In this document: piece after piece, positions 17,052 to 24,589 of the stretch
Numbering within the stretch: the stretch's first letter is position 1
How the letters are laid out: the number at the start of each line of letters is the position of its first letter
Assembly: GCA_937965895.1 (NCBI GenBank)
Contig: CALCKS010000001.1
Span: 1-36,802, forward strand
DNA length: 36,802 nt
Reading direction: 5' to 3'
Source: an uncultured Campylobacter sp.
GTDB lineage: Bacteria > Campylobacterota > Campylobacteria > Campylobacterales > Campylobacteraceae
Program-made: the position numbers and the translations under genes
The notes under the pieces: model-generated
Database searches by the model: none
The model's input: only the letters and a program-made list of their open reading frames with translations
Told to the model about the DNA's origin: nothing

Positions 17052-17833
17052 AAAACGTCCGCCATCTCTTCTTCGGCTCGTTTATAAACGAAAAACGCAG
17101 CCCCAAGGCTTGCCGCGCCGATAATAATTGGATAAATCAAAAGCGAAAAATCGGGCATCTTGTCGTAAATCAAAATATCGTGATAGCCGCTAACTACGCC
17201 AACAAGCGGATTTATGTAGATTAGCTCTTGCAAATTTGACGGCAAAATGCTCGTCATATAAACGATTGGCGTTAACCAAAATAAAAACTGCAATACGATG
17301 GCGATGATCTGGCCTACGTCGCGCATAAAGACGTTTATCACGCCGAAAAACAGCCCGAACCCTACGGCTAGCATCATAGTAATGACGGACAAAATCGGCA
17401 AAAAGATCAAATTTGCGCCAGCAAAATGTCCCAAAAACGCAAATACCACCGCAATAGAGACGAATAAAATAAGATTGTTTATCGCCGAGCTTAAAACCAC
17501 GGTAGCCGGAAGGACGATTTTGGGAAAAGACATTTTTTTGATTATGTTGGCGTTATCGGTAAAAATGCCGATGCAGCGCGAAAAAATCTCGCTAAAAAGC
17601 ATCCAGCAAAGCATTCCGCTCATTAGGTAGATTGCGTAGGCGTATTTGCTATCGATGCCTGGCAGCTTGGCTGAGAGTACTGAGGAGAGTATGGTCGCGT
17701 AGATGAGCACCTGAGCTAGCGGATGCAGTATCGCCCACGCTACGCCCAGCTTGCTTTTTGCAAATTTGGTTATAAACTCGTTTTTGACCGAATTTACGAT
17801 AAAAAACCTATACGTATAAATATTTGAAAACAA
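17048..17833 (-). CDS. wzm: O-antigen ABC transporter permease
   Basis: This integral inner-membrane subunit (261 aa, about six hydrophobic segments) is of the ABC-2 polysaccharide exporter family. Typical features are the N-terminal RFFIVNSVKNEF amphipathic region, LGVAWAILHPLAQVLIY, and the late motif YINPLVGVVSGYHDI. It pairs with Wzt. The best start is a TTG at 17833; the next in-frame Met would delete the conserved N-terminal segment. A 70-nt gap separates it from maf, the longest gap in this half of the cluster. Confidence 0.9.
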   Translation of the reverse strand: MFSNIYTYRFFIVNSVKNEFITKFAKSKLGVAWAILHPLAQVLIYATILSSVLSAKLPGIDSKYAYAIYLMSGMLCWMLFSEIFSRCIGIFTDNANIIKKMSFPKIVLPATVVLSSAINNLILFVSIAVVFAFLGHFAGANLIFLPILSVITMMLAVGFGLFFGVINVFMRDVGQIIAIVLQFLFWLTPIVYMTSILPSNLQELIYINPLVGVVSGYHDILIYDKMPDFSLLIYPIIIGAASLGAAFFVYKRAEEEMADVL

Positions 17834-17862
17834 TCTTTCGTCCGATTAGCTAAATTTGCGTG

Positions 17863-17868
17863 ATTTTA
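17863..17868 (-). promoter_or_regulatory. Possible internal -10 element upstream of wzm
   Basis: On the minus strand the maf-wzm gap contains GGTAAAATC, with TAAAAT as a -10-like hexamer about 30 nt before the TTG start. This is weak evidence for a separate promoter for the O-antigen half of the cluster. A-rich hexamers are common by chance here. Confidence 0.25.
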
Positions 17869-17903
17869 CCAAATAAAGGCTAAAAATAAAGAAAAATCGA
17901 AAT

Positions 17904-19973
17904 TTAAATGCTTAGCTTAAACTCCTCTTTCACCTCTCCGATTTCGCTTGTTTCTATTAGTCCTCGCTTCTTTAGCTCTTTGACTAAATTTTCGGACGCT
18001 TTTTTGGTTACTTCCATATCTGCATTTATGCCGCCTGCAGCCGAAAACATCCAGTATTTGTGCATCTCGGCCCACTCGAGCAGCTTGTTTACTTTTTCCA
18101 TTTTAGTATCGCTGGGTGCGACCGAAATTTTGGCTAGCTCTAGTTCTTGATGATATACGGCGATTTGCAAGACGTTTTCTATATATTTTTTTAGATTTTG
18201 TCCGCTAATGTAATTTTTTAGCTTATCTATTTTGTCGATAATTTTTACTAGCGGATCAAATAGGCTTTCGTCCGCTTTGCCTTCGTCTTTGATCTTCATT
18301 ATCTTATCGATCTTGGGAACTAGTTCTAGGAATGTTTTTTCTATTCTTTGTTTTACTTTATTTTGAGTTTGTACTTTTTTTACGATAAATTTGTAGGCTT
18401 TGAGCAGGTCTTTGTTTGCCGTTTTTTCGCTGTTTTTTTCTATGTGCGGTAGCTTTTTGACCTTTTTATCTTTGCTAAGCTCTTCTGCAGTTTCCAAAAA
18501 CGGTTTTTCGATACTTCCTTGTATTCTAGCACCGCCTTCTGTGCAGTTATAGGTAGTGATTTGCTCGTTTTTAGCCTGCTCTATATCTTTTTCAAACTGA
18601 TTTTTAAATTTGTCCCATATATAGGTCGTTCTTACTTCACCTTCTCCGCCGTAAGCTTCTACGTATAGGTATTCGTCAGCCTGAGCAAATGCATGCCCGC
18701 TGGCGTGAGATTTGCCGTCCGGGGCAAAGGCTAAATCCTGGCCTATTAAAATAATATTTTTATGTCCGAGAGCGTAAGCTAACTGATAAGCCTGGTTTGC
18801 CGTAGAGTGGCCGATGCCGAGATAGCCGTATTTTGGCATATTAAACGCCATTTCGCTTTGTTGCGGCCTCATCGTAAGAGTTAGGCGGCGCGGTAAAATA
18901 TTATCTACCGTTTGTTTATGCGTTAGCGACGCTACTATAAAATAAATATCTTCGTCTATTTTTTTGTTTTTGTTTTTAAAAAAGCTGGACGTAGCCTCTA
19001 CGCGCTCGATTGAGGTTACGTAGTCCGGCTTTATACCGTGCTTTAATAAAATAGGATACGACGCGTCAAGGCTGATAACGGTAAAATACGGCGCGAATTT
19101 TTTAAGAGTTTCTAGTTGTTTATCTAGGCTCGGTCCGGTAGATACGATGATTGCCGTATCCATGAGTCCGTGTCTTTTTTTGATCAGATCCGTATAGCAA
19201 TAGTTTGTAACCATCTCCGGAATATGCTCTATGTGGTGTTTTATGCCTATTAGAGTATCGTCTATGCTATTGCCGTGAGCGACGACCATTTGAGATATAG
19301 CCTTGGTGAAGTCTTTGTTTATTCTCACGATATCTTCATGGAAATTTTCATAAAACGGCGTGTGGATGTGTAGGTTATAGGTTTTTGCGTATGAAGAGAA
19401 AAGTTGGCTAGAAACCGCAAAATAAAACTGCGAGTATGTCGCAAATTCCGAGAAAAATAAAACCAGCCTTTCGCTAATCAGTTCATCCGATAAGTCGATT
19501 AAATTTAATGCTATATAAATAATCTCTATCTCAGGCTCTACGACGATAACTTTTTGATGCGTTTCGTTTTTTAGCAAGGCTTTATAAAAAATACCGTTGC
19601 CAAGACCGTAAAAGTACATAATAGGATATCTTTTATACTCTTTTTCGGTCGACTCTAGGATGCGTAGAACATCTTTAGCCGGGCTTTCGTAGACGTATTT
19701 TAGGGTTTTATTGTCGATGATGTTTATATCTATCGGATCTTTTCCTATAAAAACATCATATTTTTCGGTCTCTTTCATTCCCCAAAGGCGCGCGGCTAAA
19801 ATTTCGTCCTGTTGAAAAAGCGCTTGAAGATTTTTTTTGAAAATAGGATTTGCAATATTTGTGACGGTTTCATCGATATTTTTATCGCCTTTGCCGCTTG
19901 TTTGATTTTCGCGAGCGCCTTTTTTTTGTAAGCTATTTAGTTTTAGGTACTCGTCCTCTTTTTTCTTAGCCAT
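17904..19973 (-). CDS. Maf/DUF115 motility-associated glycosyltransferase-like protein
   Basis: Maf proteins transfer nonulosonic acids such as pseudaminic acid onto Ser/Thr of flagellin in Campylobacter, Helicobacter and Aeromonas. The protein has 689 aa with the DUF115 core at ~250-430. Characteristic motifs are STGPSLDK at 278-285, VTSIERVE, IGHSTANQAYQ and LIGQDLAF, followed by NCTEGGARI. Its position directly after pseI (TAATG overlap) supports a role in Pse transfer. The ribosome site AAGGAGG is unusually perfect. The coding strand has A8 tracts at 19920-19927 and 19831-19838 near the 5' end. No flagellin gene is in the window, so the acceptor is inferred. Confidence 0.88.
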   Translation of the reverse strand: MAKKKEDEYLKLNSLQKKGARENQTSGKGDKNIDETVTNIANPIFKKNLQALFQQDEILAARLWGMKETEKYDVFIGKDPIDINIIDNKTLKYVYESPAKDVLRILESTEKEYKRYPIMYFYGLGNGIFYKALLKNETHQKVIVVEPEIEIIYIALNLIDLSDELISERLVLFFSEFATYSQFYFAVSSQLFSSYAKTYNLHIHTPFYENFHEDIVRINKDFTKAISQMVVAHGNSIDDTLIGIKHHIEHIPEMVTNYCYTDLIKKRHGLMDTAIIVSTGPSLDKQLETLKKFAPYFTVISLDASYPILLKHGIKPDYVTSIERVEATSSFFKNKNKKIDEDIYFIVASLTHKQTVDNILPRRLTLTMRPQQSEMAFNMPKYGYLGIGHSTANQAYQLAYALGHKNIILIGQDLAFAPDGKSHASGHAFAQADEYLYVEAYGGEGEVRTTYIWDKFKNQFEKDIEQAKNEQITTYNCTEGGARIQGSIEKPFLETAEELSKDKKVKKLPHIEKNSEKTANKDLLKAYKFIVKKVQTQNKVKQRIEKTFLELVPKIDKIMKIKDEGKADESLFDPLVKIIDKIDKLKNYISGQNLKKYIENVLQIAVYHQELELAKISVAPSDTKMEKVNKLLEWAEMHKYWMFSAAGGINADMEVTKKASENLVKELKKRGLIETSEIGEVKEEFKLSI

Positions 19974-21001
19974 TATATATCCTCCTTTGTGATTCTCTCG
20001 CCAAATTTTATATCTCTTTTTGCTTTTTTGCCTAGTAATTCGGGTAAAAATTTAGGGTGCAAGCCATATCCCGGGCGTACGCTTTTTACGTTTTTTTCGC
20101 TAAAGATTTCGCCCTCTTTGATATCCGCGCAGGCGTAAAGCGAGCGCGAAAAGCGGCGATTTTGCACGGCCTTATCGTCTAGTTCGTAGTTTACTTTGCC
20201 AAGCAGCGCTTCGGTATCTCGCACGGCTTTTACCATTTCGCTAAATTCCCGCTCGTCCAGGCTAAAGGCCTCATCGACGCTGCGAACGCTTTTATCTAGG
20301 ATAAAGTGCTTTTCTACGATACGAGCGCCAAGACTCACGGCGACAACTGGCGCTACGATACCTAGCGTGTGGTCTGAAAAGCCGACCTCGACGCCAAATT
20401 TTCGTTTCATATCGGCGATCGTGCGCAGGTTCATCCCATCAAGCGGAGCAGGGTAGCTAGACGTGCATTTTAAAAGCGCGATCTGCTCGTTTCCCGCATC
20501 TTTGCAAATTTGCACGACGTCGGCGATTTCCTGCTCGGTTGCTATGCCTGTGGAGATGATGACCGGTTTGCCCTTGAGTGCGACGTACCGCACGAAATCA
20601 TAGTCCGTGACCTCAAAGCTCGCTATCTTGTAAGCGGGCGGGTTAAATTTCTCTAAAAAGTCCGCGTCGTCTCTGCAAAATGGGCTTGAAAAGCAGACTA
20701 GCCCTTCGTCCCGAGCCGCCGCAAAAAGCTGCTCGTGCCACTCTCGCGGCGTCAGAGCTTGCCGGTAGAGCTCGTATAAATTCGCTCCGTCCCACAGCCC
20801 GCCTTTTATCATGAAGTCCTCGCCGCGCGAATCTAGCGTGAGGCTATCAGGCGTGTATGTTTGCATCTTTATAGCGTCTGCACCTGCGCGTTTAGCTGCT
20901 TTGATCGTGTCAAGCGCCGTTTGCAGGCTGCCCGAGTGATTTGCCGAGAGTTCGGCGATGATAAATACCTTTTCGTCCGTGTCGAAATTTGCTATTTTCA
21001 T
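19973..21001 (-). CDS. pseI: Pseudaminic acid synthase
   Basis: It condenses 2,4-diacetamido-2,4,6-trideoxy-L-altrose with phosphoenolpyruvate to form pseudaminic acid. The 342-aa protein has the NeuB-type TIM barrel, beginning IIAELSANHSGS and containing DAIKMQTY. A C-terminal antifreeze-like SAF domain from about residue 285 contains RRFSRSLYA and IKEGEIFSEKNV. PseI is preferred over NeuB or LegI because of IAELSANH and the complete set of Pse genes around it. The stop overlaps the maf start; pseH lies 8 nt upstream. Confidence 0.92.
   Translation of the reverse strand: MKIANFDTDEKVFIIAELSANHSGSLQTALDTIKAAKRAGADAIKMQTYTPDSLTLDSRGEDFMIKGGLWDGANLYELYRQALTPREWHEQLFAAARDEGLVCFSSPFCRDDADFLEKFNPPAYKIASFEVTDYDFVRYVALKGKPVIISTGIATEQEIADVVQICKDAGNEQIALLKCTSSYPAPLDGMNLRTIADMKRKFGVEVGFSDHTLGIVAPVVAVSLGARIVEKHFILDKSVRSVDEAFSLDEREFSEMVKAVRDTEALLGKVNYELDDKAVQNRRFSRSLYACADIKEGEIFSEKNVKSVRPGYGLHPKFLPELLGKKAKRDIKFGERITKEDI
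19981..19987 (-). promoter_or_regulatory. Consensus Shine-Dalgarno of maf
   Basis: On the minus strand AAGGAGG lies 7 nt before the maf ATG, inside the end of pseI. It is the strongest ribosome site in the cluster, where most genes have only partial matches. It suggests high or independent re-initiation of maf translation. Confidence 0.7.
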
Positions 21002-21009
21002 AAATTTTC

Positions 21010-21486
21010 CTAACTTTTAGCCATTATATCAAGTTTGCGTAAAGATAACGACATATAGCTCATTTGCTCGTCGCGCCCGTAAATTTCAAAGCCGAATTTG
21101 CGGTATAGCGCGATCGCTTTTTCGTTTTCGTTGTAGGCGCATGATTTTAGCTCGCCGACCTTAAGCGTTTTGGCGGCGTATTCTACGATTGTTTGCATTA
21201 GGACTTTGCCTTTGCCTTTTAGCTCAGGATTTGCGTAAATGCCAAATTCGCACGAGTCCGCCTCGATATCCACGAAATCGATAACGCCGATGTAGTCGCT
21301 ATCCTCTTTTACCAAAAAATACCTTTTCGTTTCGTCATTTTTCAAATTTGCGATAAATTTTCTGTGTTCTTGCTCGCTCACGCTTTTGTTTTTCATATAC
21401 TTCGCGACTCGCTCGTCGTTTCGCCAGCGCAAAATCATCAAAATTTGCTCGTCCGTTAGATCGGTGAAATTTATAAGCTCAAGCAT
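21010..21486 (-). CDS. pseH: UDP-4-amino-4,6-dideoxy-N-acetyl-beta-L-altrosamine N-acetyltransferase
   Basis: This GNAT-fold acetyltransferase (158 aa) should add the N4-acetyl group in the pseudaminic acid pathway using acetyl-CoA. The N-terminal half has LRWRNDERVAKYM, typical of PseH. The acetyl-CoA loop region is represented by ANPELKGKGKVLM, and the C-terminal CAYNENEKAIALYRKFGF block is standard GNAT. The start overlaps the end of pseG by 16 nt, consistent with translational coupling. Assignment rests on both sequence pattern and operon position. Confidence 0.88.
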   Translation of the reverse strand: MLELINFTDLTDEQILMILRWRNDERVAKYMKNKSVSEQEHRKFIANLKNDETKRYFLVKEDSDYIGVIDFVDIEADSCEFGIYANPELKGKGKVLMQTIVEYAAKTLKVGELKSCAYNENEKAIALYRKFGFEIYGRDEQMSYMSLSLRKLDIMAKS

Positions 21487-22331
21487 ATCTCATCCGCCTC
21501 GTAGATCTCGCGCCCATTTGCGGCTAGCCACTGCGCCATCTCGTTTTGATTGTCCGCGACGCGCACGGCTTTAAATTTCGCGCCCAAAACCAGCGCTTCG
21601 TTTACGAGCGAGCTAGCTGAAATCACTAAAATTTCGCTCTCGTTCATCAACCGCGCCACCTCGTTTGAGTTTATAAAAAGGCTAAAATTGGGCTCGCTAT
21701 CCGCCAAATTTTGCAAATTTGCTAAATTTACGTTTGCGCTCGTCGTAATGACGGCTACTTTTTTGTTTTTAGCGAGCAAATTTGAGGCGATTTTGGCGGT
21801 CAAATTTAGCGAGTCAGTGCCGCCTAGCGCGATGAGGTAGTTAAATTTTTTCTCGTGTTTGATTTTTGCTTCGCCATAAAACTCGCTCCTAACTAGCGGC
21901 GAAAATATCAGCTCACAGCCTTCCGGCACTAGATTTGCGTATTTTTTGGGCTGGGCGTAGATATTTACGTTTAGCAAGTAGTCGCAAAAATGCTCTTTGT
22001 AGTTGTCGTCAAAGCTTAAAATTTGGATGTTCGTTTGCTCTTTGATTAGCTTTTCGTCCGCCGCGCTAATGCCGTAATGATCGATTATAAGAAGCTCAAA
22101 TTTATGCTCTTTTATCAAATTTACCAGTTCGTTTACATCCGCACTTTTTAGCGTAAAAACGGGGTATGGTATCTCGCCTGCTAGGCTACCGGGCAGGTCG
22201 ATACAAGCAAAGCTAACGTCTTTAAAATTTTGCGCCAAGATGAGGTCGCGCCTAACGTGACCGTGCCCGATTTTTGAGCCGCTATCTGCGCGGATGAGGG
22301 TTTTTAGATTTGAGATTTTGTTAAAATTCAT
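21471..22331 (-). CDS. pseG: UDP-2,4-diacetamido-2,4,6-trideoxy-beta-L-altropyranose hydrolase
   Basis: This GT-B-fold nucleotide-sugar hydrolase removes UDP before the PseI step. The N-terminus has LIRADSGSKIGHGHVRR. The His in this GxGHxxR motif (H25) is the candidate catalytic base, and later segments include LALGGTDS-like LIALGGTDSLN. The 286-aa length is normal. It lies between a small membrane protein gene, whose end it overlaps by 11 nt, and pseH. Confidence 0.9.
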   Translation of the reverse strand: MNFNKISNLKTLIRADSGSKIGHGHVRRDLILAQNFKDVSFACIDLPGSLAGEIPYPVFTLKSADVNELVNLIKEHKFELLIIDHYGISAADEKLIKEQTNIQILSFDDNYKEHFCDYLLNVNIYAQPKKYANLVPEGCELIFSPLVRSEFYGEAKIKHEKKFNYLIALGGTDSLNLTAKIASNLLAKNKKVAVITTSANVNLANLQNLADSEPNFSLFINSNEVARLMNESEILVISASSLVNEALVLGAKFKAVRVADNQNEMAQWLAANGREIYEADEICLSL

Positions 22332-22545
22332 CGAGTTTTTCCGCCAAATTTAAAATCCTAAGCGTCAAACAGACGGCGGCGATGAGGTAAACGGCGCCCG
22401 CCGAGGCGAAAAACAGAATCTGAACCTCGTTTAAGCCGCGGTAGCTAGCCGCCAGATAAAATATGTGCAAGATCCCCGCAACCGCAAAGATCTGCATGAG
22501 CGTTCTAGCTACCGATATTTTGGCTTTTAGGTAATCTTTTTGCAT
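22321..22545 (-). CDS. Small two-helix membrane protein within the pse operon, unknown function
   Basis: I do not recognise this 74-aa protein. It has a short charged N-terminus, one hydrophobic helix around residues 15-35 and a second around 42-65, and an acidic tail (EKLDEF). The ribosome site GAGGAA stands 5 nt before the ATG. It starts 6 nt after the pseF stop and overlaps pseG by 11 nt, so it is very likely translated as part of the operon. The standard six-step Pse pathway needs no such protein. It might tether or stabilise Pse enzymes at the membrane, but that is only a guess. Confidence 0.7.
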   Translation of the reverse strand: MQKDYLKAKISVARTLMQIFAVAGILHIFYLAASYRGLNEVQILFFASAGAVYLIAAVCLTLRILNLAEKLDEF

Positions 22546-22551
22546 TTTTCC

Positions 22552-23247
22552 TCAGTGATAATTTATCCGGTAAAGCTTCTGCACAAACTCGAAATCCTCG
22601 GGCGTGTCGATGTCGCAGACTAAATTTCGCGGTAGTAAAAACGCCCTGGAATGCGGCGCAAAGATCGGTTTTTTCTCTAGCCACGCCTCGCGCTTGCCAA
22701 AATAAAACGCGCCCGCATCGTGATAGGCTCGCTCAAGATCTTGCGAACGAGTTAGCGCAAACTGCGGGTAAAACATATTTACGGTGCCGTCCTCGCCAAG
22801 CCTGATCGCGCGCTGGATGGGGAAGCAAAACTCGGTCGCGGAAAATAAAAACTCGCACCCGGCTTCCTCAAATTTGCCGTACGCCTCGCGTAAAATTTCA
22901 CCCGTGATGAGCGGTGCGGTCGCGTAAAGACAGCAAACATGAGAGTATCCGCCGCCTAGCCTTCTCGCCGCGTCCGCTACGGCGTCGCTACTGGTGGCGT
23001 AGTCGTCGCTCAGCGCGGCGTCCCTCATAAACGGAACTTGCGCGCCAAATTTAACTGCGACGTCCGCGATCTCGGCGTCATCGGTGCTAACGATCACGCG
23101 CTCAAAAACGCCCGAATTTAGCGCCGCCTCGATACTATAAGCTATCAGCGGTTTGCCTAAAAAATCTTTAACGTTTTTGCGCGGTATGCGCTTGCTACCG
23201 CCGCGAGCGGGAATGACGCAAAGGGCGCGGTTTTGGTTATCTCTCAT
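22552..23247 (-). CDS. pseF: CMP-pseudaminic acid cytidylyltransferase
   Basis: It activates pseudaminic acid with CTP to give CMP-Pse, the donor for Maf. The nucleotide-binding signature ALCVIPARGGSKRIPRKN starts near residue 8, and STDD and SDDYATSSDAV follow, as expected for the CMP-sialate synthetase family. The length is 231 aa. I take the ATG at 23247; an in-frame TTG one codon earlier is possible but less likely. The next gene, upstream in transcription, is pseC, whose stop lies 12 nt before it. Confidence 0.9.
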   Translation of the reverse strand: MRDNQNRALCVIPARGGSKRIPRKNVKDFLGKPLIAYSIEAALNSGVFERVIVSTDDAEIADVAVKFGAQVPFMRDAALSDDYATSSDAVADAARRLGGGYSHVCCLYATAPLITGEILREAYGKFEEAGCEFLFSATEFCFPIQRAIRLGEDGTVNMFYPQFALTRSQDLERAYHDAGAFYFGKREAWLEKKPIFAPHSRAFLLPRNLVCDIDTPEDFEFVQKLYRINYH

Positions 23248-23259
23248 CAAATTTACCGC

Positions 23260-24390
23260 CTAAACTCTGCAGCCTTGCGGCGTATCAAAGCTCTTTAAAA
23301 CCTCAAAAAGCGCGTCCGCGACGAGGTTCGCGTCCTCTGGGCTCATGCACTGATGGCATGGGATACTAAGCTCGGCGGCGTAAAAATCCTCGGCGCTAGG
23401 AACCGAGATATCGCCGTAGCGCTCGCGGTAAAAGCTAAATTTATAAGTCGGCTTGTAGTGCACCTGCACGCCGATACCGCGCTCGTGAAGGGCGGCGAAA
23501 ATGTCCTCTTTGGCGCACCAAAACTGGCGAAATAGCAAGATAGGGTAGAGGTGGCGCGAGCTAACGACGTCGCTAGGTAGTCTCACGGTGCTAAAATACG
23601 GGTTTTTCTCAAATTTTTCGTCGTAAAATTTAGCGATTTTCTCGCGCGCCGCGATGGTTTCGTCTAGCCTTTTTAGCTGATTTAGTCCTAGCGCGCAGGC
23701 GACGTCGGGCAAGCGGTAGTTGTAGCCAAGCACCGTCTGGTCGCTGTCCCAGAGGCGTTTTTTAGCTATGCCGTGCGAGCGGTAGAGGCGTGCTAGGCGC
23801 GCGATCTCGTCGTCGTTTGTTGCTAGCGCACCGCCCTCAAAGGTCGTTAGCGGCTTAACGGGGTGAAAGCTAAAAATGCTAACGTCTGCTTTTGCGCCGA
23901 CTTTTACGCCTTCTTGAGAGCTACCCAGCGCGTGCGACGCGTCGTCAAGCACCTTTATGCCGCGCTGCTTGGCTAGTTTTAGGATGGCGTCTAAATTTAC
24001 GGGATTGCCGCCGAAATCAACCGCCGTTATGACTTTGGTTTTAGGCGTGACGAGACTTGCTAGTGCGTTTTCGTCGATATTTCCATCAAATTTAACGGGC
24101 GCAAATTTAACCTCCGCTCCAGCCATTAGCGCCGCGTTTGCCGTCGCAGCAAACGTGATGGGCGTCGTTACGACCTCGTCGCCCTCTCGCACGCCTAGCG
24201 CTAGATACGCAACGTGAAGTGCGCTCGTCGCCGAGTTCATCGCTACGACGTGCTTTACGCCGACGTATTTTGCGATCGCCTGCTCAAATTCGCCGACCTT
24301 GTCGCCGCCCGTTAGGATATCGTCTTTTAGGGCGCTCACGACGACGGCGATGTCGGAGTCGGTGATTTGTTGTCTGCTGTAAGGTATCAT
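23260..24390 (-). CDS. pseC: UDP-4-amino-4,6-dideoxy-N-acetyl-beta-L-altrosamine transaminase
   Basis: This PLP-dependent DegT/DnrJ/EryC1 aminotransferase (376 aa) aminates C4 of the PseB product. The N-terminus MIPYSRQQI matches PseC proteins. The PLP phosphate region is MNSATSALH, and the Schiff-base lysine is K179 in FSFHPVKPLTTFEGG. The frame stays open for 27 codons further upstream to 24471, but the ATG at 24390 has a good AAGGAT ribosome site and gives the family N-terminus, so the extension is rejected. A 199-nt gap containing a repeated leader element separates it from pseB. Confidence 0.93.
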   Translation of the reverse strand: MIPYSRQQITDSDIAVVVSALKDDILTGGDKVGEFEQAIAKYVGVKHVVAMNSATSALHVAYLALGVREGDEVVTTPITFAATANAALMAGAEVKFAPVKFDGNIDENALASLVTPKTKVITAVDFGGNPVNLDAILKLAKQRGIKVLDDASHALGSSQEGVKVGAKADVSIFSFHPVKPLTTFEGGALATNDDEIARLARLYRSHGIAKKRLWDSDQTVLGYNYRLPDVACALGLNQLKRLDETIAAREKIAKFYDEKFEKNPYFSTVRLPSDVVSSRHLYPILLFRQFWCAKEDIFAALHERGIGVQVHYKPTYKFSFYRERYGDISVPSAEDFYAAELSIPCHQCMSPEDANLVADALFEVLKSFDTPQGCRV

Positions 24391-24419
24391 TTTTATCCTT
24401 TTTCGACTTGTCTTTTTGG

Positions 24420-24535
24420 CGGCTCGTCTTTTTCCGCTATACGTCGTTAAATTTAAAATTTTCTCGGTCACGTATTTTATATACGCTCCCTCGCAAATTT
24501 TAAATTTGCCTCGTCTAGCGAAAAAAATACTTCGC
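24420..24535 (-). repeat. Leader repeat A, upstream of pseC
   Basis: This intergenic element of ~115 bp resembles 25605-25713. The best block, 24480-24519 against 25660-25699, matches at about 36 of 40 positions. It contains an internal inverted repeat (CAAATTT/AAATTTG around 24495) and the shared words GCGGCTCGT, TTAAATTTAA and TATACGCT. It lies ~30 nt before the pseC start, in the position of a 5' leader. Confidence 0.7.
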
Positions 24536-24589
24536 CTTGTTTTTCTAAATTTAAAGGCTTAGGCTCAAATTTTATAAATTTCGGCCAAA

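Noticed and set aside
24391..24471. In-frame N-terminal extension of pseC by 27 residues
   Set aside because: The ATG at 24390 has a good ribosome site and gives the family N-terminus MIPYSRQQI. The extension runs through leader repeat A.
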